Source: Sphingomonas sp. (GTDB lineage Bacteria > Pseudomonadota > Alphaproteobacteria > Sphingomonadales > Sphingomonadaceae). Taken from it: a stretch of DNA of 64,000 bases. A model generated the notes under the pieces. That model did not search any database and was not told where the DNA came from. It worked only from the letters and a program-made list of their open reading frames with translations. Both the position numbers and the translations under genes were made by a program. Of the stretch, positions 40,608-50,912 are shown one piece after another (position 1 is the stretch's first letter; each line of letters opens with the position of its first letter). The stretch spans positions 1 through 64,000 of the forward strand of contig JAKFUZ010000001.1 of NCBI GenBank assembly GCA_021732445.1, given 5' to 3'.

Positions 40608-42002
40608 GTGATCTCGGTCGTCGACGTCATTTTTCGCGAAACCTTGATGTTTGCTGCGTTCGGCTTTCTCATCGGTGGAGTCGATGATCTGGCGGTCGAT
40701 CTTGCGTTTGGCGTGCGGCTGGTGCGCCAATGGTTCGCCCGGGCGGGCCACGCGGCGACGCTTGCTGATCTGCCACAGCCGCCCAGCAACGGGCGAATCG
40801 CGGTTTTCGTGGCCGCCTGGAGCGAGGCCGAGGTGATCGGCAAGATGCTTGCCAGCGCGCTTTCGCGGTTCGACCACGATGATTATCTGATCTATGTTGG
40901 TGCCTATCCCAATGACCGGGCAACTATTGCCGCCGTGGCGCGGGTTGCAGCACGGGACAAGCGTGTGCGGCTGGTAGTTGGCCCGGTTGACGGGCCGACG
41001 ACCAAGGCGGCGTGCCTCAACACCATCTGGCACGCGCTGCTGCGCGATGAGGCGGCGGCGGGTGGCGCTGCCCGGGTTATCGTGCTGCACGATGCCGAAG
41101 ATGTGGTCCACCCGGCCGAGCTGCGCGTGTTCGATGCGCTCATCGGCCCGCATGCGCTGGTGCAGCTTCCGGTCCTGCCGCTGGTTGATCGCGGATCGCG
41201 GCTCGTCTCGGGGCATTATTGCGATGAATTTGCCGAAAGCCACGCCAAGCAACTGGTGGTGCGCCAGGCACTGGGCGCGGCGCTTCCGCTGGCGGGCGTC
41301 GGGTGCGCGGTGGCACGCGACGCGCTGGAGCTTCTGGCGGCGGCACGCGGGGGGGAGCCGTTCGATCCGGTGAGCATTACCGAAGATTATGAGCTGGGTC
41401 TGGCGGTTTCGGCGTTGGGCGGAACGGGCATTGTTGCGCGCATTCGTGAATATCGCGGTGGGCCGCTGGTCGCGGTGCGGGCATATTTCCCGGCGACGCT
41501 GGATGCCGCTGTCCGCCAGAAGGCGCGGTGGATGCTGGGCATAGCGCTTGCCGGATGGGACCGGATCGGCTGGGGCAGGCGTGGCGACTGGCGCGAGCAC
41601 TGGATGCGGATGCGCGACCGGCGCGCGCCGCTTGCCGTGCTGGTGCTGCTTGCCGCCTATGTCGCGCTGATCGCCTGGGCGGTGGCCGGCGTGCTGCGCT
41701 GGATAAACGACGATGGCGCGGCACCGCTGCCGGTTCCCGCATGGCTGCTGGGGCTCAACACCGCGCTGCTCGGCTGGCGGCTGGCAATGCGGGTTTTGTT
41801 TACCGGCTGGGCCTATGGCGGGCGCGAAGCCTTATGGTCGGTCCCGCGCGTTTTCGTCTCAAACCTCATTTCGCTGCTGGCCGCGCGTCGGGCGGTGACG
41901 CGCTATGTCGCCGGATTGCGCGGCCGCACGCTCGTCTGGGAAAAGACGGCGCATCATTTTCCGGCCGATATGGTGCCCGCCGCCGGGGCATCGGCTGAAT
42001 GA
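40608..42002 (+). CDS. Membrane glycosyltransferase family 2 protein (NfrB-like)
   Basis: FVAAWSEAEVIGKMLASALSRFDHDDYLIYVGAYPND; VIVLHDAEDVVHPAELRVF; ITEDYELGLAV; QKARWMLGIAL; C-terminal TMs. Confidence 0.88.
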   Translation: MISVVDVIFRETLMFAAFGFLIGGVDDLAVDLAFGVRLVRQWFARAGHAATLADLPQPPSNGRIAVFVAAWSEAEVIGKMLASALSRFDHDDYLIYVGAYPNDRATIAAVARVAARDKRVRLVVGPVDGPTTKAACLNTIWHALLRDEAAAGGAARVIVLHDAEDVVHPAELRVFDALIGPHALVQLPVLPLVDRGSRLVSGHYCDEFAESHAKQLVVRQALGAALPLAGVGCAVARDALELLAAARGGEPFDPVSITEDYELGLAVSALGGTGIVARIREYRGGPLVAVRAYFPATLDAAVRQKARWMLGIALAGWDRIGWGRRGDWREHWMRMRDRRAPLAVLVLLAAYVALIAWAVAGVLRWINDDGAAPLPVPAWLLGLNTALLGWRLAMRVLFTGWAYGGREALWSVPRVFVSNLISLLAARRAVTRYVAGLRGRTLVWEKTAHHFPADMVPAAGASAE

Positions 42003-43138
42003 CGCGCGCAGGCCAACCTTTACGGTTTCTAGCGGTGGCGTTGGTGGGCTGGGCGGGCGTGCGCGCCGCGATGATCTATGCCGATGCCCGTCGGGCGGCG
42101 GGCGGGCCGGCCACGCTGGCGGCCGGCGCGATGAGGCACGATTTTGGCGGGGCAATTCTGCCGCCGCTGCTTGATCTGGCGCCGGGCGGCCCGCGCGTGG
42201 CGGCGCTGCGCGGGGCGTTTCAGGGCGCACGTGCGGTTGTAGCGCCGCCGCCCGGTGGTGCCGGCGCGGTGGTGCACCAATCGGGCCCGGCGGGCGAGGT
42301 GCAGCGCGTGTTTGCCGCCCTTGGCTTCATGCAGTTTGGCTATGCAACGCCCGTTGAAAGCGCGACCGAGGCCGCCGGGCAGGCTGAGCGGTCAGCGCCA
42401 TCCCATGCCCCATCCTTCGGGCCACTCTCGGCGCCGTCCGCTGCGGCGCCGCCGCCGCAATTGCTCGCCCCGGTGGATCCGCCGCCTGAGCGCGCGGGGA
42501 GCGCCGCCTCGCGCTGGACGGGCAGTGCATGGTTCATTGCGCGGGGCGGTGCCGGCATTGATCCGGGCCTGCGCGGCGGGCAGCTTGGCGGCGGGCAGGC
42601 CGGGCTGCGGATTGGCTATGCGCTGGGCGCGTCGCGGCGCGTGTCGCTGGTGACGCGGGTCGCGACACCGCTGTCGGGCCCGGGCCGCGAGGCCGCGTTC
42701 GGGGCCGAATGGCAGCCGACGCGCCTGCCTGTGCGGCTGATTGCGGAGCACCGGGTGGCGCTTGGCGGCGGCGGCGGCGGCCCGTCGGTTGCGATCATCG
42801 GCGGTGCGGGGCCGGGTGCTGTCGGCCACGGGTTCCGGCTGGAAGGCTATGGCGCGGCCGGGGTCATCAGACGGGCGCGTGTCGAGAGCTTTGCCGATGG
42901 CGCGGTGCGCCTTGACCACGGGCTTGGCCGGCTTGGCCCGGTTGCGGTGGGTGCCGGCGCGGGCGCCTGGGGGGCGGCACAGCGCGGTGCAGCCCGGCTC
43001 GATATTGGCCCCACAATTGGTGCCGACGCGCCGGTTGGCGGCAAAAGCCTGCGGCTCGCGCTCGACTGGCGCCAGCGCATCGCGGGCAGCGCGCGACCCG
43101 GATCAGGCCTGGCGCTGTCGCTCGGGGTCAATTTCTAG
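41999..43138 (+). CDS. Protein with NfrA C-terminal-like beta-rich domain
   Basis: 4-nt overlap with the NfrB-like gene. C-terminus SLRLALDWRQRIAGSARPGSGLALSLGVNF resembles the NfrA (phage N4 adsorption protein A) C-terminal domain. Confidence 0.65.
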   Translation: MTRAGQPLRFLAVALVGWAGVRAAMIYADARRAAGGPATLAAGAMRHDFGGAILPPLLDLAPGGPRVAALRGAFQGARAVVAPPPGGAGAVVHQSGPAGEVQRVFAALGFMQFGYATPVESATEAAGQAERSAPSHAPSFGPLSAPSAAAPPPQLLAPVDPPPERAGSAASRWTGSAWFIARGGAGIDPGLRGGQLGGGQAGLRIGYALGASRRVSLVTRVATPLSGPGREAAFGAEWQPTRLPVRLIAEHRVALGGGGGGPSVAIIGGAGPGAVGHGFRLEGYGAAGVIRRARVESFADGAVRLDHGLGRLGPVAVGAGAGAWGAAQRGAARLDIGPTIGADAPVGGKSLRLALDWRQRIAGSARPGSGLALSLGVNF

Positions 43139-43208
43139 CGCTGCCGCGGCCGAGCGGCGCAGCGATGCTTTGCGCTGCGCGCGCCAACAGGATATTCGCA
43201 CAGCCAGC

Positions 43209-44123
43209 ATGGATATTTACCTTCCCATCGCCAATCTCAGCGTCAATGCGCTGGTCATCATCCTGCTGGGTGGCGGCGTGGGACTGTTGTCGGGCATGTT
43301 CGGTGTGGGCGGCGGGTTTCTCACCACCCCGCTGCTGATTGTATACGGCATTCCGCCAACGGTTGCCGCCGCCTCTGCGGCAAGCCAGGTCACGGGCGCC
43401 AGCGTGTCGGGCGTGTTTGCGCATTTGCGCCGCAAGGGTGTGGACGTGAAAATGGGCAGTGTGCTGGTGGTGGGAGGCATTGTCGGCTCGTTTTCGGGCG
43501 CGGGGCTGTTCAAGGCGCTGCAGGCGACCGGGCAGATCGACACGGTCATCGCCATCATTTATGTGTTGCTGCTCGGCTCGGTCGGCTCGATGATGGCGCG
43601 GGAATCGCTTAAGAGCATCGGCGCGCTCAAATCGGGCGTCGCGCTGAAGCCGCGTACCAGGCGTCATCACCCGCTGGTGGCTGCGCTGCCGCTGCGCACG
43701 CGCTTTTATCGCTCGGGCCTGTATATTTCGCCGCTGGCACCGCTGCTGCTGGGGTTTTTCGTTGGCAACCTGACCATTTTGCTGGGCGTGGGCGGCGGGT
43801 TCATTCTGGTGCCGGCAATGCTGTATCTACTGGGAATGACGACGCAGGTGGTGGTGGGCACGTCGCTGTTCCAGACATTGTTCGTTACCGCCGTTGCGAC
43901 GATGGTCCATGCAACCACCACCAAGGCCGTCGATATCGTGCTGGCGGCGCTGCTGTTGCTGGGATCGGTTGCCGGCGCGCAGCTTGGCGCGCGCTTTGCC
44001 AACAAGGTGCGGCCGGAATATCTGCGGCTGGGTCTTGCCATTATCGTGCTGCTGGTGGCGCTGCGGGTGGCGCTGGGGCTTGGTTGGCGGCCCGACGAGA
44101 TTTATTCGGTGCAGCTCGCGTGA
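43209..44123 (+). CDS. Sulfite exporter TauE/SafE (TSUP) family protein
   Basis: ILLGGGVGLLSGMFGVGGGFLTTPLLIVYGIPPTVAAASAASQV; second repeat ILLGVGGGFILVPAMLYLLGM. Confidence 0.94.
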   Translation: MDIYLPIANLSVNALVIILLGGGVGLLSGMFGVGGGFLTTPLLIVYGIPPTVAAASAASQVTGASVSGVFAHLRRKGVDVKMGSVLVVGGIVGSFSGAGLFKALQATGQIDTVIAIIYVLLLGSVGSMMARESLKSIGALKSGVALKPRTRRHHPLVAALPLRTRFYRSGLYISPLAPLLLGFFVGNLTILLGVGGGFILVPAMLYLLGMTTQVVVGTSLFQTLFVTAVATMVHATTTKAVDIVLAALLLLGSVAGAQLGARFANKVRPEYLRLGLAIIVLLVALRVALGLGWRPDEIYSVQLA

Positions 44124-44881
44124 GCGCGCGGCTTGGCTGGCTGGCGCTTGCCGCGCCCTTGCTGATGGGTCAGGCCAAGCCGGTGCTTGTGCCTGATGTG
44201 TCGCAGCGCGACATTGAAATTGCGTATAGCTTCACTGGCGCCGAGTTGTTGCTGTTTGGCGCCATCCTCTATCCCGGCGGGCGGGTGCCGCAGGAGGAGG
44301 GAGCCGACATCGTGGTGGTCGTGAAGGGCCCGGCCCAGCCGATTCTGGTGCGCGAGAAGCAGCAGATTGCCGGTATCTGGGTGAATGCGGCGCGCATTCG
44401 CTATCTTTCGGCCCCGTCATTTTATGCGATCGCGTCATCCAAGCCGATCAGCCGCCTGGTCGATGAGCGCACCCGCGCCATTTACGAACTGGGGCTGGGC
44501 AGCCTGCAACTGTCGCCCGCAAGCGTGGCGCCGATTGCCGAGCAGAACCGTTTTGCCAGGGGGCTGGTGGATTTGAAGCGCCGCAGCGGGCTTTATTATG
44601 AATCGCCAGGCGCTGTGGAAATTACCGATGGCGTGCTTTACCGCGCGCGCATCAGCATTCCTGCCCGGGTGCCGGTCGGCCGGTTCACCGCCGAGACGTT
44701 TCTCGTCCGCGACGGGCGGGTGCTGGCGGCGGCGGTGCGCGACATTGACATCAGGAAGTCGGGCTTTGAGCGCTTTGTCGCGCGCGCGGCCGAGCGCCGG
44801 TCGGTCGCCTATGGCATGGCCGCGGTTGGCCTGTCGGTGCTGTTCGGCTGGGGTGCAGGGGTTGTCGCCAGGCGCTTTTAA
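44120..44881 (+). CDS. TIGR02186 family protein (GTG start)
   Basis: LVPDVSQRDIEIAYSFTGAELLLFGAILYPGGR...DIVVVVKGPAQPILVREKQQIAGIWVNA; one C-term TM; overlaps the TSUP stop. Confidence 0.88.
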   Translation: MSARLGWLALAAPLLMGQAKPVLVPDVSQRDIEIAYSFTGAELLLFGAILYPGGRVPQEEGADIVVVVKGPAQPILVREKQQIAGIWVNAARIRYLSAPSFYAIASSKPISRLVDERTRAIYELGLGSLQLSPASVAPIAEQNRFARGLVDLKRRSGLYYESPGAVEITDGVLYRARISIPARVPVGRFTAETFLVRDGRVLAAAVRDIDIRKSGFERFVARAAERRSVAYGMAAVGLSVLFGWGAGVVARRF

Positions 44882-44951
44882 CAAGCTGGGTAAACGCAAT
44901 CTTAACGTCTGATCTGCAAGTTGCGCGCTCCCAAGTCGCAGGTGATATTGC

Positions 44952-46631
44952 ATGACCGAACACGTCGATATGCGCGCGGTTGAACAGGCGATCCGCTCGG
45001 CCGAAGCGGGTGCGGCCGCCGCCGACGACGCCGCAGGGGCCGGCATTGGCGCCGTTATGGATATTTCAGGCTCAAGCAGCCAGATTTTGCTCGATGTGGC
45101 AGCACTTGATGCGCACATGAACAGCGCGGATCCGGCAATTGCGGCGGCCGGCCAGGTCGGCAGTCAGGTCAAGATGCGCGTGGGGCACCACTGGCTGATC
45201 GCCAATGTTCGTTCGCTGCGCCTTGCCGAGGGCTTTCGCGACCGCATTGTCGCCAGCATCGATTTTCTGGGCGAAGGCCAGGAAGAAAGGCTGACGGGCA
45301 AGCTCTATCAGTTCCGTCGCGGCGTCACGCGCTATCCCACGCCAGGCTGCCCGGTGTTTCCGGTGTCGACCGGCGATATGAAACAGATTTATGCCGCCGA
45401 TGACCGCGCGCATATTGGCATCGGCACGGTCTATCCCACGCGTGACATTCGCGCCGCTATTTATGTTGACGCGTTTCTGGGCAAGCATTTCGCGCTGCTC
45501 GGCTCGACCGGCACCGGCAAGTCAACGGCGGCCGCGCTCATCCTGCACCGCATCTGCGACATGGCCCCGCAGGCGCACATTGTCATGATCGACCCGCACG
45601 GTGAATATGGCGCGGCGTTCAAGTCCAATGGCGCCATTTACGACGTCAACAACCTGCAAATGCCTTATTGGCTGATGAATTTTGAGGAACATTGCGAGGT
45701 GTTCCTGACAACATCGGGCTCCGAGCGGCAGATTGATGCGGATATCCTTGCCAAATGCCTGCTCATGGCGCGGGCCAAGGGGCGGCTGGGGCAGGAGATC
45801 GGCAAGCTGACGGTCGACGCGCCGGTACCCTATCTGCTCAGCGACCTGACCAATCTCATTTCGCTTGAAATGGGCAAGATGGACCGGGCGGGCGACACCG
45901 CGCCCTATCTGCGGTTAAAGACCAAGGTCGATGAAGTCCACGCTGATCCGCGCTATGGCTTTATGTTCTCGGGCATGCTGGTCGCCGACACGATGGCGCA
46001 GTTTGTCGAGCGCGTGTTCCGCCTGCCAAGCGGCGGCAAGCCGATTTCGATCATCGACGTATCCGGCGTACCGTCTGAAATCACGTCGGTGGTGGTCGCC
46101 GTGCTCAGTCGCATGGTGTTCGATTTTGCGATCTGGTCGCGCAACGAGCCGCAGCGGCCGATCCTGCTGGTGTGCGAAGAGGCGCACCGCTACATCCCCA
46201 ATGATGCCAATGCCGACTCCTCCTCGGTTGGCCGCATTCTCAGCCGCATCGCCAAGGAAGGCCGCAAATATGGCGTGGCGCTCGGGCTCGTGACGCAGCG
46301 CCCGTCCGATCTTGCCGAAGGCGTGCTGTCGCAGTGCGGCACGATCATTTCGATGCGGCTGAACAACGACCGCGACCAGGCGTTCGTCCGCGCGGCAATG
46401 CCCGAAGGCGCGCGCGGGTTTCTCGATTCCATCCCGGCACTGCGCAACCGCGAATGCATTATCTGCGGCGAAGGCGTGTCGGTGCCGATCCGCGTGTCGT
46501 TCGATTCGCTTGAGGAAAACAAGCGACCGGCCTCCGACGATCCGCTATTCTCCGAGCTGTGGCGCGAGGCCGGCCATGAAGACGAGATTATCGCGCGCAC
46601 GCTGAAGCGGTGGCGCGCCCAGGGGCATTGA
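44952..46631 (+). CDS. HerA-like ATP-binding protein (DUF87)
   Basis: FALLGSTGTGKSTAAALILHR (Walker A), PILLVCEEAHRY (Walker B), GRKYGVALGLVTQRPSDL. Confidence 0.92.
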   Translation: MTEHVDMRAVEQAIRSAEAGAAAADDAAGAGIGAVMDISGSSSQILLDVAALDAHMNSADPAIAAAGQVGSQVKMRVGHHWLIANVRSLRLAEGFRDRIVASIDFLGEGQEERLTGKLYQFRRGVTRYPTPGCPVFPVSTGDMKQIYAADDRAHIGIGTVYPTRDIRAAIYVDAFLGKHFALLGSTGTGKSTAAALILHRICDMAPQAHIVMIDPHGEYGAAFKSNGAIYDVNNLQMPYWLMNFEEHCEVFLTTSGSERQIDADILAKCLLMARAKGRLGQEIGKLTVDAPVPYLLSDLTNLISLEMGKMDRAGDTAPYLRLKTKVDEVHADPRYGFMFSGMLVADTMAQFVERVFRLPSGGKPISIIDVSGVPSEITSVVVAVLSRMVFDFAIWSRNEPQRPILLVCEEAHRYIPNDANADSSSVGRILSRIAKEGRKYGVALGLVTQRPSDLAEGVLSQCGTIISMRLNNDRDQAFVRAAMPEGARGFLDSIPALRNRECIICGEGVSVPIRVSFDSLEENKRPASDDPLFSELWREAGHEDEIIARTLKRWRAQGH

Positions 46632-46671
46632 TCGCCGCGGAAATGTCGTGCGCGCCTTGCCAGCGGCGCCG

Positions 46672-48177
46672 CTATTGGCTATCGGGCTGCACTGCGAGCA
46701 GGCTTGCCACGCGCGCCTTGAACCGGCTGAGCGCCTCGCCCGACAATTGCGCCACCGTGGTGAAGGACATTGACGCGGGGTTTATCGGCGCGCCGTTGCG
46801 CCACAGTTCATAATGGAGGTGTGCGCCTGTCGACAGGCCGGTTGAGCCGACCGCGCCAATGATTTGCCCTTGCGACACACGGCTGCCCGGCTGCACCAGA
46901 ATGCGGCTCATATGGCCATAGCCGGTCGCCAGCCCGCTGCCATGGGTGAGTTTTACGAAATTGCCATAACCGGCATTGCGCCCGGCAAAAGCGACGATGC
47001 CGCTCATTGCCGCGCGAACGGGCGTGCCATAGGCCGCGCCGATATCAAGCCCGTTATGCATCCGCACAAACCCCAAAATCGGGTGGCGGCGAGAGCCAAA
47101 GCCGGAGGTGAGGTGCCCTTGCACTGGCATGGTCATCAGCCCGCGCCGCTCCCCCACGCCCTTGGGATCGAGCCATTCATTGCGCCCATCGCGTTCCCAG
47201 CGGACCAGTTGCAGCTTCTTCCCGTCACGCTCAAGCCCGGCAAACAGCAACTGGCCAAGCTGCACTTCGCCCGTGGCGGCGCGCGCGCGCTCGACGATGA
47301 GGTCAAACGCATTGTTGGCCAAGACGTCGCGCCCGACCGAGACTTTTTCGGCAATCGCGCGGATATAGGCCTCAACCGCCTTGGCGGGCGCGCCGGCGGC
47401 GCGGGCCGAGCGGTACAGGCTGGCGCCCACCAGACCGCGGATGCGAAGCGGTGTGTTGTCGATGGCAATCGGCTGCGGGTCGAGCACCAGCCCGTCGCCG
47501 GCGCGGTTGATCGACAGGTTTAGGTCAAAGCGCGCGCGAAAATGCAAGTTTTCCAGCGGGCGCGGCTCGGCGCGCGATGCCCGGCGGCCAAGGGTCAGGG
47601 CAAATTGCGTCCCGGGCTTGAGCGACGACAGCGCGACTTCGTTGCCAATGAGGCGCGCCACCCGGCCGGCTTCGGCGCGGGCAATTCCGGCGCGTTCCAG
47701 CATGCCCGACACGTCGTCGCCGCTGCCAAGCGTGGCGGCAAGCTCGATGATCGGGCGTTCGGGCGTTTCGGCAAGCGGGCGGACGAGGTCGTTGGCGGCC
47801 AATCGGCGGCCGGAATTGGCGCCCCAGGCAAGCGGGGATATAGAAAGGCTGCGCGCCTCTTCCCAGGCGGCGCCGGTGAGCGGGGCGGGCACTGCGGCAA
47901 TGACCGGCCGGTCAAAGCCCGGTGACATATAGCAGGTGGCCGCAATGAGCGCCCCACAGCTCAAGACCCCGCGATACCAGTCGGCGGTGCCGATGCGGGC
48001 GCCGAGATCGGGCGTCCAGTCGACAGTGTCGGCAAACGCGCGGGCGCGGTCCACCCAGCCGGATGGCATGGCGGCTACGCCTGCTCGCCCAAAGGAAAGC
48101 GCGGCGGCACCCCCGCCCTGTTCCAAGCCATGATCGCTGCGCAGAAACACTGCAGCCCCCGAAATCATGCCACACAA
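46672..48177 (-). CDS. M23 family metallopeptidase
   Basis: GHLTSGFGSRRHPILGFVRMHNGLDIGAAYGTPVRAAMSGIV...GYGHMSRI...TGAHLHYELWRNG. Confidence 0.95.
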   Translation of the reverse strand: MCGMISGAAVFLRSDHGLEQGGGAAALSFGRAGVAAMPSGWVDRARAFADTVDWTPDLGARIGTADWYRGVLSCGALIAATCYMSPGFDRPVIAAVPAPLTGAAWEEARSLSISPLAWGANSGRRLAANDLVRPLAETPERPIIELAATLGSGDDVSGMLERAGIARAEAGRVARLIGNEVALSSLKPGTQFALTLGRRASRAEPRPLENLHFRARFDLNLSINRAGDGLVLDPQPIAIDNTPLRIRGLVGASLYRSARAAGAPAKAVEAYIRAIAEKVSVGRDVLANNAFDLIVERARAATGEVQLGQLLFAGLERDGKKLQLVRWERDGRNEWLDPKGVGERRGLMTMPVQGHLTSGFGSRRHPILGFVRMHNGLDIGAAYGTPVRAAMSGIVAFAGRNAGYGNFVKLTHGSGLATGYGHMSRILVQPGSRVSQGQIIGAVGSTGLSTGAHLHYELWRNGAPINPASMSFTTVAQLSGEALSRFKARVASLLAVQPDSQ

Positions 48178-48389
48178 CCTGCCCGCGCGGCGCGTTGCAT
48201 GGGGTTGTGGGGGCAGGCCGTTAAAGTCAAATTAACCTGGCCCCTGCGCGGCCCCGATTGCGCTGAACTGTGGCTGGTAAACGGCGAGCCGACTGGCTTT
48301 TTGGCAAAGCCCGCAAAATGCCGGAGTCGCTGCATTTTTGCGCCGGTCAGAGGTTGCGAAATCGCTGCCGCCGGCCGATCTTGCAGCGC

Positions 48390-50912
48390 ATGTCGGCTTC
48401 CATAAATTCCCCGGGCCAGGCGCGGGTCACGGCCGTGCTAGGGCCAACGAACACCGGCAAGACGCACCTCGCTATCGAGCGGATGTGCGGCCATTCCAGC
48501 GGCATGATCGGCTTCCCGCTCCGGTTGCTGGCGCGCGAGGTTTATGACCGCGTCGTCAAACTCAAGGGCGCGGGGGAGGTCGCGCTCATCACCGGCGAGG
48601 AAAAGATCCTGCCGGCCAAGGCGCGCTGGTTTTTGTGCACGGCCGAAAGCATGCCGCTTGACCGCGAACTGGGCTTTGTCGCGCTTGATGAGGCGCAGCT
48701 CGGGGCTGATCGTGAGCGCGGGCATGTGTTTACCGACCGGCTGCTGCATGCCCGTGGCCGGGACGAGACGATGCTGCTGGGCTCCGAGGCGCTCCGCCCG
48801 GTCATCAAGGCGTTGGTGCCGCAGGCCGAAATCGTCAACCGGCCGCGCTTTTCCACGCTGAGCTATGCCGGTGCGCGCAAACTCTCGCGCTTGCCCAAGC
48901 GCTCTGTCGTGGTCGCGTTTTCGGCCGAGGAAGTCTATGCGGTTGCCGAGATGCTCCGGCGACTGCGCGGTGGCGCGGCGGTGGTGATGGGCGCGCTGAG
49001 CCCGCGCACCCGCAACGCGCAGGTCGCCATGTTTCAGGCCGGCGAGGTCGATTATCTGGTGGCAACCGACGCCATTGGCATGGGGCTGAACATGGATGTC
49101 GCGCATGTGGCGTTTGCCAGCCTGGTCAAGTTTGACGGGCATCGCCAGCGGCGGCTGACAGTGGCGGAAATGGCGCAGATTGCCGGGCGTGCCGGGCGCC
49201 ATCAGCGCGACGGGAGCTTCGGGGCGCTGGCCGAGGACGGGCCAGGCGCGTTTACGCCAGACGAAGTGGCCGCCATCGAAGGCCACCGTTTCCCCCGGCT
49301 CAGCCAATTATGGTGGCGGCACGGCAGCCCGTCTGAGCAGAGCATCGACGCGCTCATCGCCGATCTGGAGCTTAAGCCCGATGACGATGCCTTGCGCGCG
49401 GCGCCCGAGGCGCTCGATCTTGCGGTGCTCAGGCGGCTGGCGGGGGAGGATTGGGTGCGCGATCGCGCGCGGTCGCCGGCGATGGTCAGGCGGTTGTGGG
49501 CGGCGTGTGGCGTGCCGGATTTCCGCAAGCTTGGGCTCGATCCCCATGCGCGGTTCGTCGGGCGGCTGTTTGGCCATTTGTCGGAGGCGGCCGGGCATGT
49601 CCCGCAGGAGTGGTTTGCGGCCGAACTTGCCCGGCTGAATGAGGTGACGGGCGATGTCGAGACGATCGCCGGGCGGATCGCCGCGGTGCGGAGCTGGGCC
49701 TATATCGCGCACCGGGCCGACTGGCTGGCCGAGCCTGCGCATTGGGCCGCGCGCACCGCGGCCGTGGAGGAGCGGCTGTCCGATGCGCTTCACGACCGGC
49801 TGACGCAGCGCTTCGTTGATCGGCGCACGACAATGCTGATGCGTCAGACCGGCGTGGCGGCAAGCGCGCTGCCAGTCATGATCGGCGATGACGGGGCCGT
49901 GCTAGTCGAAGACCATGTGATCGGCCGGCTGGAAGGTTTTCGCTTTACCGTGGCCAGCGATGCGACGGCGGCCGACAAGCGCTTGCTGCTGGCGGCGGCC
50001 GAAAAGCGCCTTGGGCGCGAGCGGGCACGGCGCGGCGCGGCGCTCGCCGCAGCGGCGGATGCGGCCATCACGCTGGCGGCGCCCGTCGGGCAGACGCCCT
50101 GGCTGGCGTGGCAGGGTCATGCCATCGCCGTGCTTGGCCGGGGCAAGACGCTTGCCACGCCCCGCATAACGCTTGATCGGTCGCTCGACGTGCTGGAACC
50201 GGCACAGCGGGGCGAGATTGCAACACGGCTGGCCGCCTGGCTGACCGGCCATAATGCGCGCCACACCCCGGGGATCGCGGCCGCTGAGCGGCTGGCGACC
50301 GACCCCGAGGCAAGCGGCGCGCTGCGCCTGGTGGCAGCGGCGCTGGTGGCGGGCGGAGGCTTTGCCGCGCGGGCGCCGCTCGGCGAGGCGGTGGACGCGC
50401 TTGACGGCGCCGAGCGGCAGTGGCTGCGCCGGGCGGGCTTTGTCATTGGCGCGCTCGACCTGTTCGACGCGCGGCTGCTGCGCGAGCGGCCCGGCATGGT
50501 CCGGCGCGCGCTGATGGCGGCCGCCTCCGGCAGCGGCGTGGCGGTGGCGTCGCCGCCGGGCGCTGTGGTTCTGCCGCGCGGCGCGGCGGGCGCGACGGCG
50601 GCGCAGGGCTTTCGCGACATTGGCCAGCAGGCGGTGCGCATTGATCTCGTCGAGCGGCTCGCGCGTGCCGCCCATGATGCCCGCAGCGGCAAGGCGCCCT
50701 TTGCCCCGGACCCCGCACTCGCCACGTCGATTGGTCTGGTGCCGGAAACGCTCGCGCGGCTGATGGCGCAACTTGGCTTCCGGCCGGCACCGCCGCTTGA
50801 GGGGGAGCCGTGCTGGCGCTGGGCGGGGCGGGGCCCGCGTGTCACATCGAAAGCGCCGGCGCGCGACAATGGCTTTGCAGCGCTCGCCGCGCTTACGCGC
50901 CGCCATGGCTGA
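48390..50912 (+). CDS. Suv3-like ATP-dependent RNA/DNA helicase
   Basis: VTAVLGPTNTGKTHLAIERM, VALDEAQLGAD, VATDAIGMGLNMDVAHVAFASLVKFDG, QIAGRAGRH. Confidence 0.93.
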   Translation: MSASINSPGQARVTAVLGPTNTGKTHLAIERMCGHSSGMIGFPLRLLAREVYDRVVKLKGAGEVALITGEEKILPAKARWFLCTAESMPLDRELGFVALDEAQLGADRERGHVFTDRLLHARGRDETMLLGSEALRPVIKALVPQAEIVNRPRFSTLSYAGARKLSRLPKRSVVVAFSAEEVYAVAEMLRRLRGGAAVVMGALSPRTRNAQVAMFQAGEVDYLVATDAIGMGLNMDVAHVAFASLVKFDGHRQRRLTVAEMAQIAGRAGRHQRDGSFGALAEDGPGAFTPDEVAAIEGHRFPRLSQLWWRHGSPSEQSIDALIADLELKPDDDALRAAPEALDLAVLRRLAGEDWVRDRARSPAMVRRLWAACGVPDFRKLGLDPHARFVGRLFGHLSEAAGHVPQEWFAAELARLNEVTGDVETIAGRIAAVRSWAYIAHRADWLAEPAHWAARTAAVEERLSDALHDRLTQRFVDRRTTMLMRQTGVAASALPVMIGDDGAVLVEDHVIGRLEGFRFTVASDATAADKRLLLAAAEKRLGRERARRGAALAAAADAAITLAAPVGQTPWLAWQGHAIAVLGRGKTLATPRITLDRSLDVLEPAQRGEIATRLAAWLTGHNARHTPGIAAAERLATDPEASGALRLVAAALVAGGGFAARAPLGEAVDALDGAERQWLRRAGFVIGALDLFDARLLRERPGMVRRALMAAASGSGVAVASPPGAVVLPRGAAGATAAQGFRDIGQQAVRIDLVERLARAAHDARSGKAPFAPDPALATSIGLVPETLARLMAQLGFRPAPPLEGEPCWRWAGRGPRVTSKAPARDNGFAALAALTRRHG

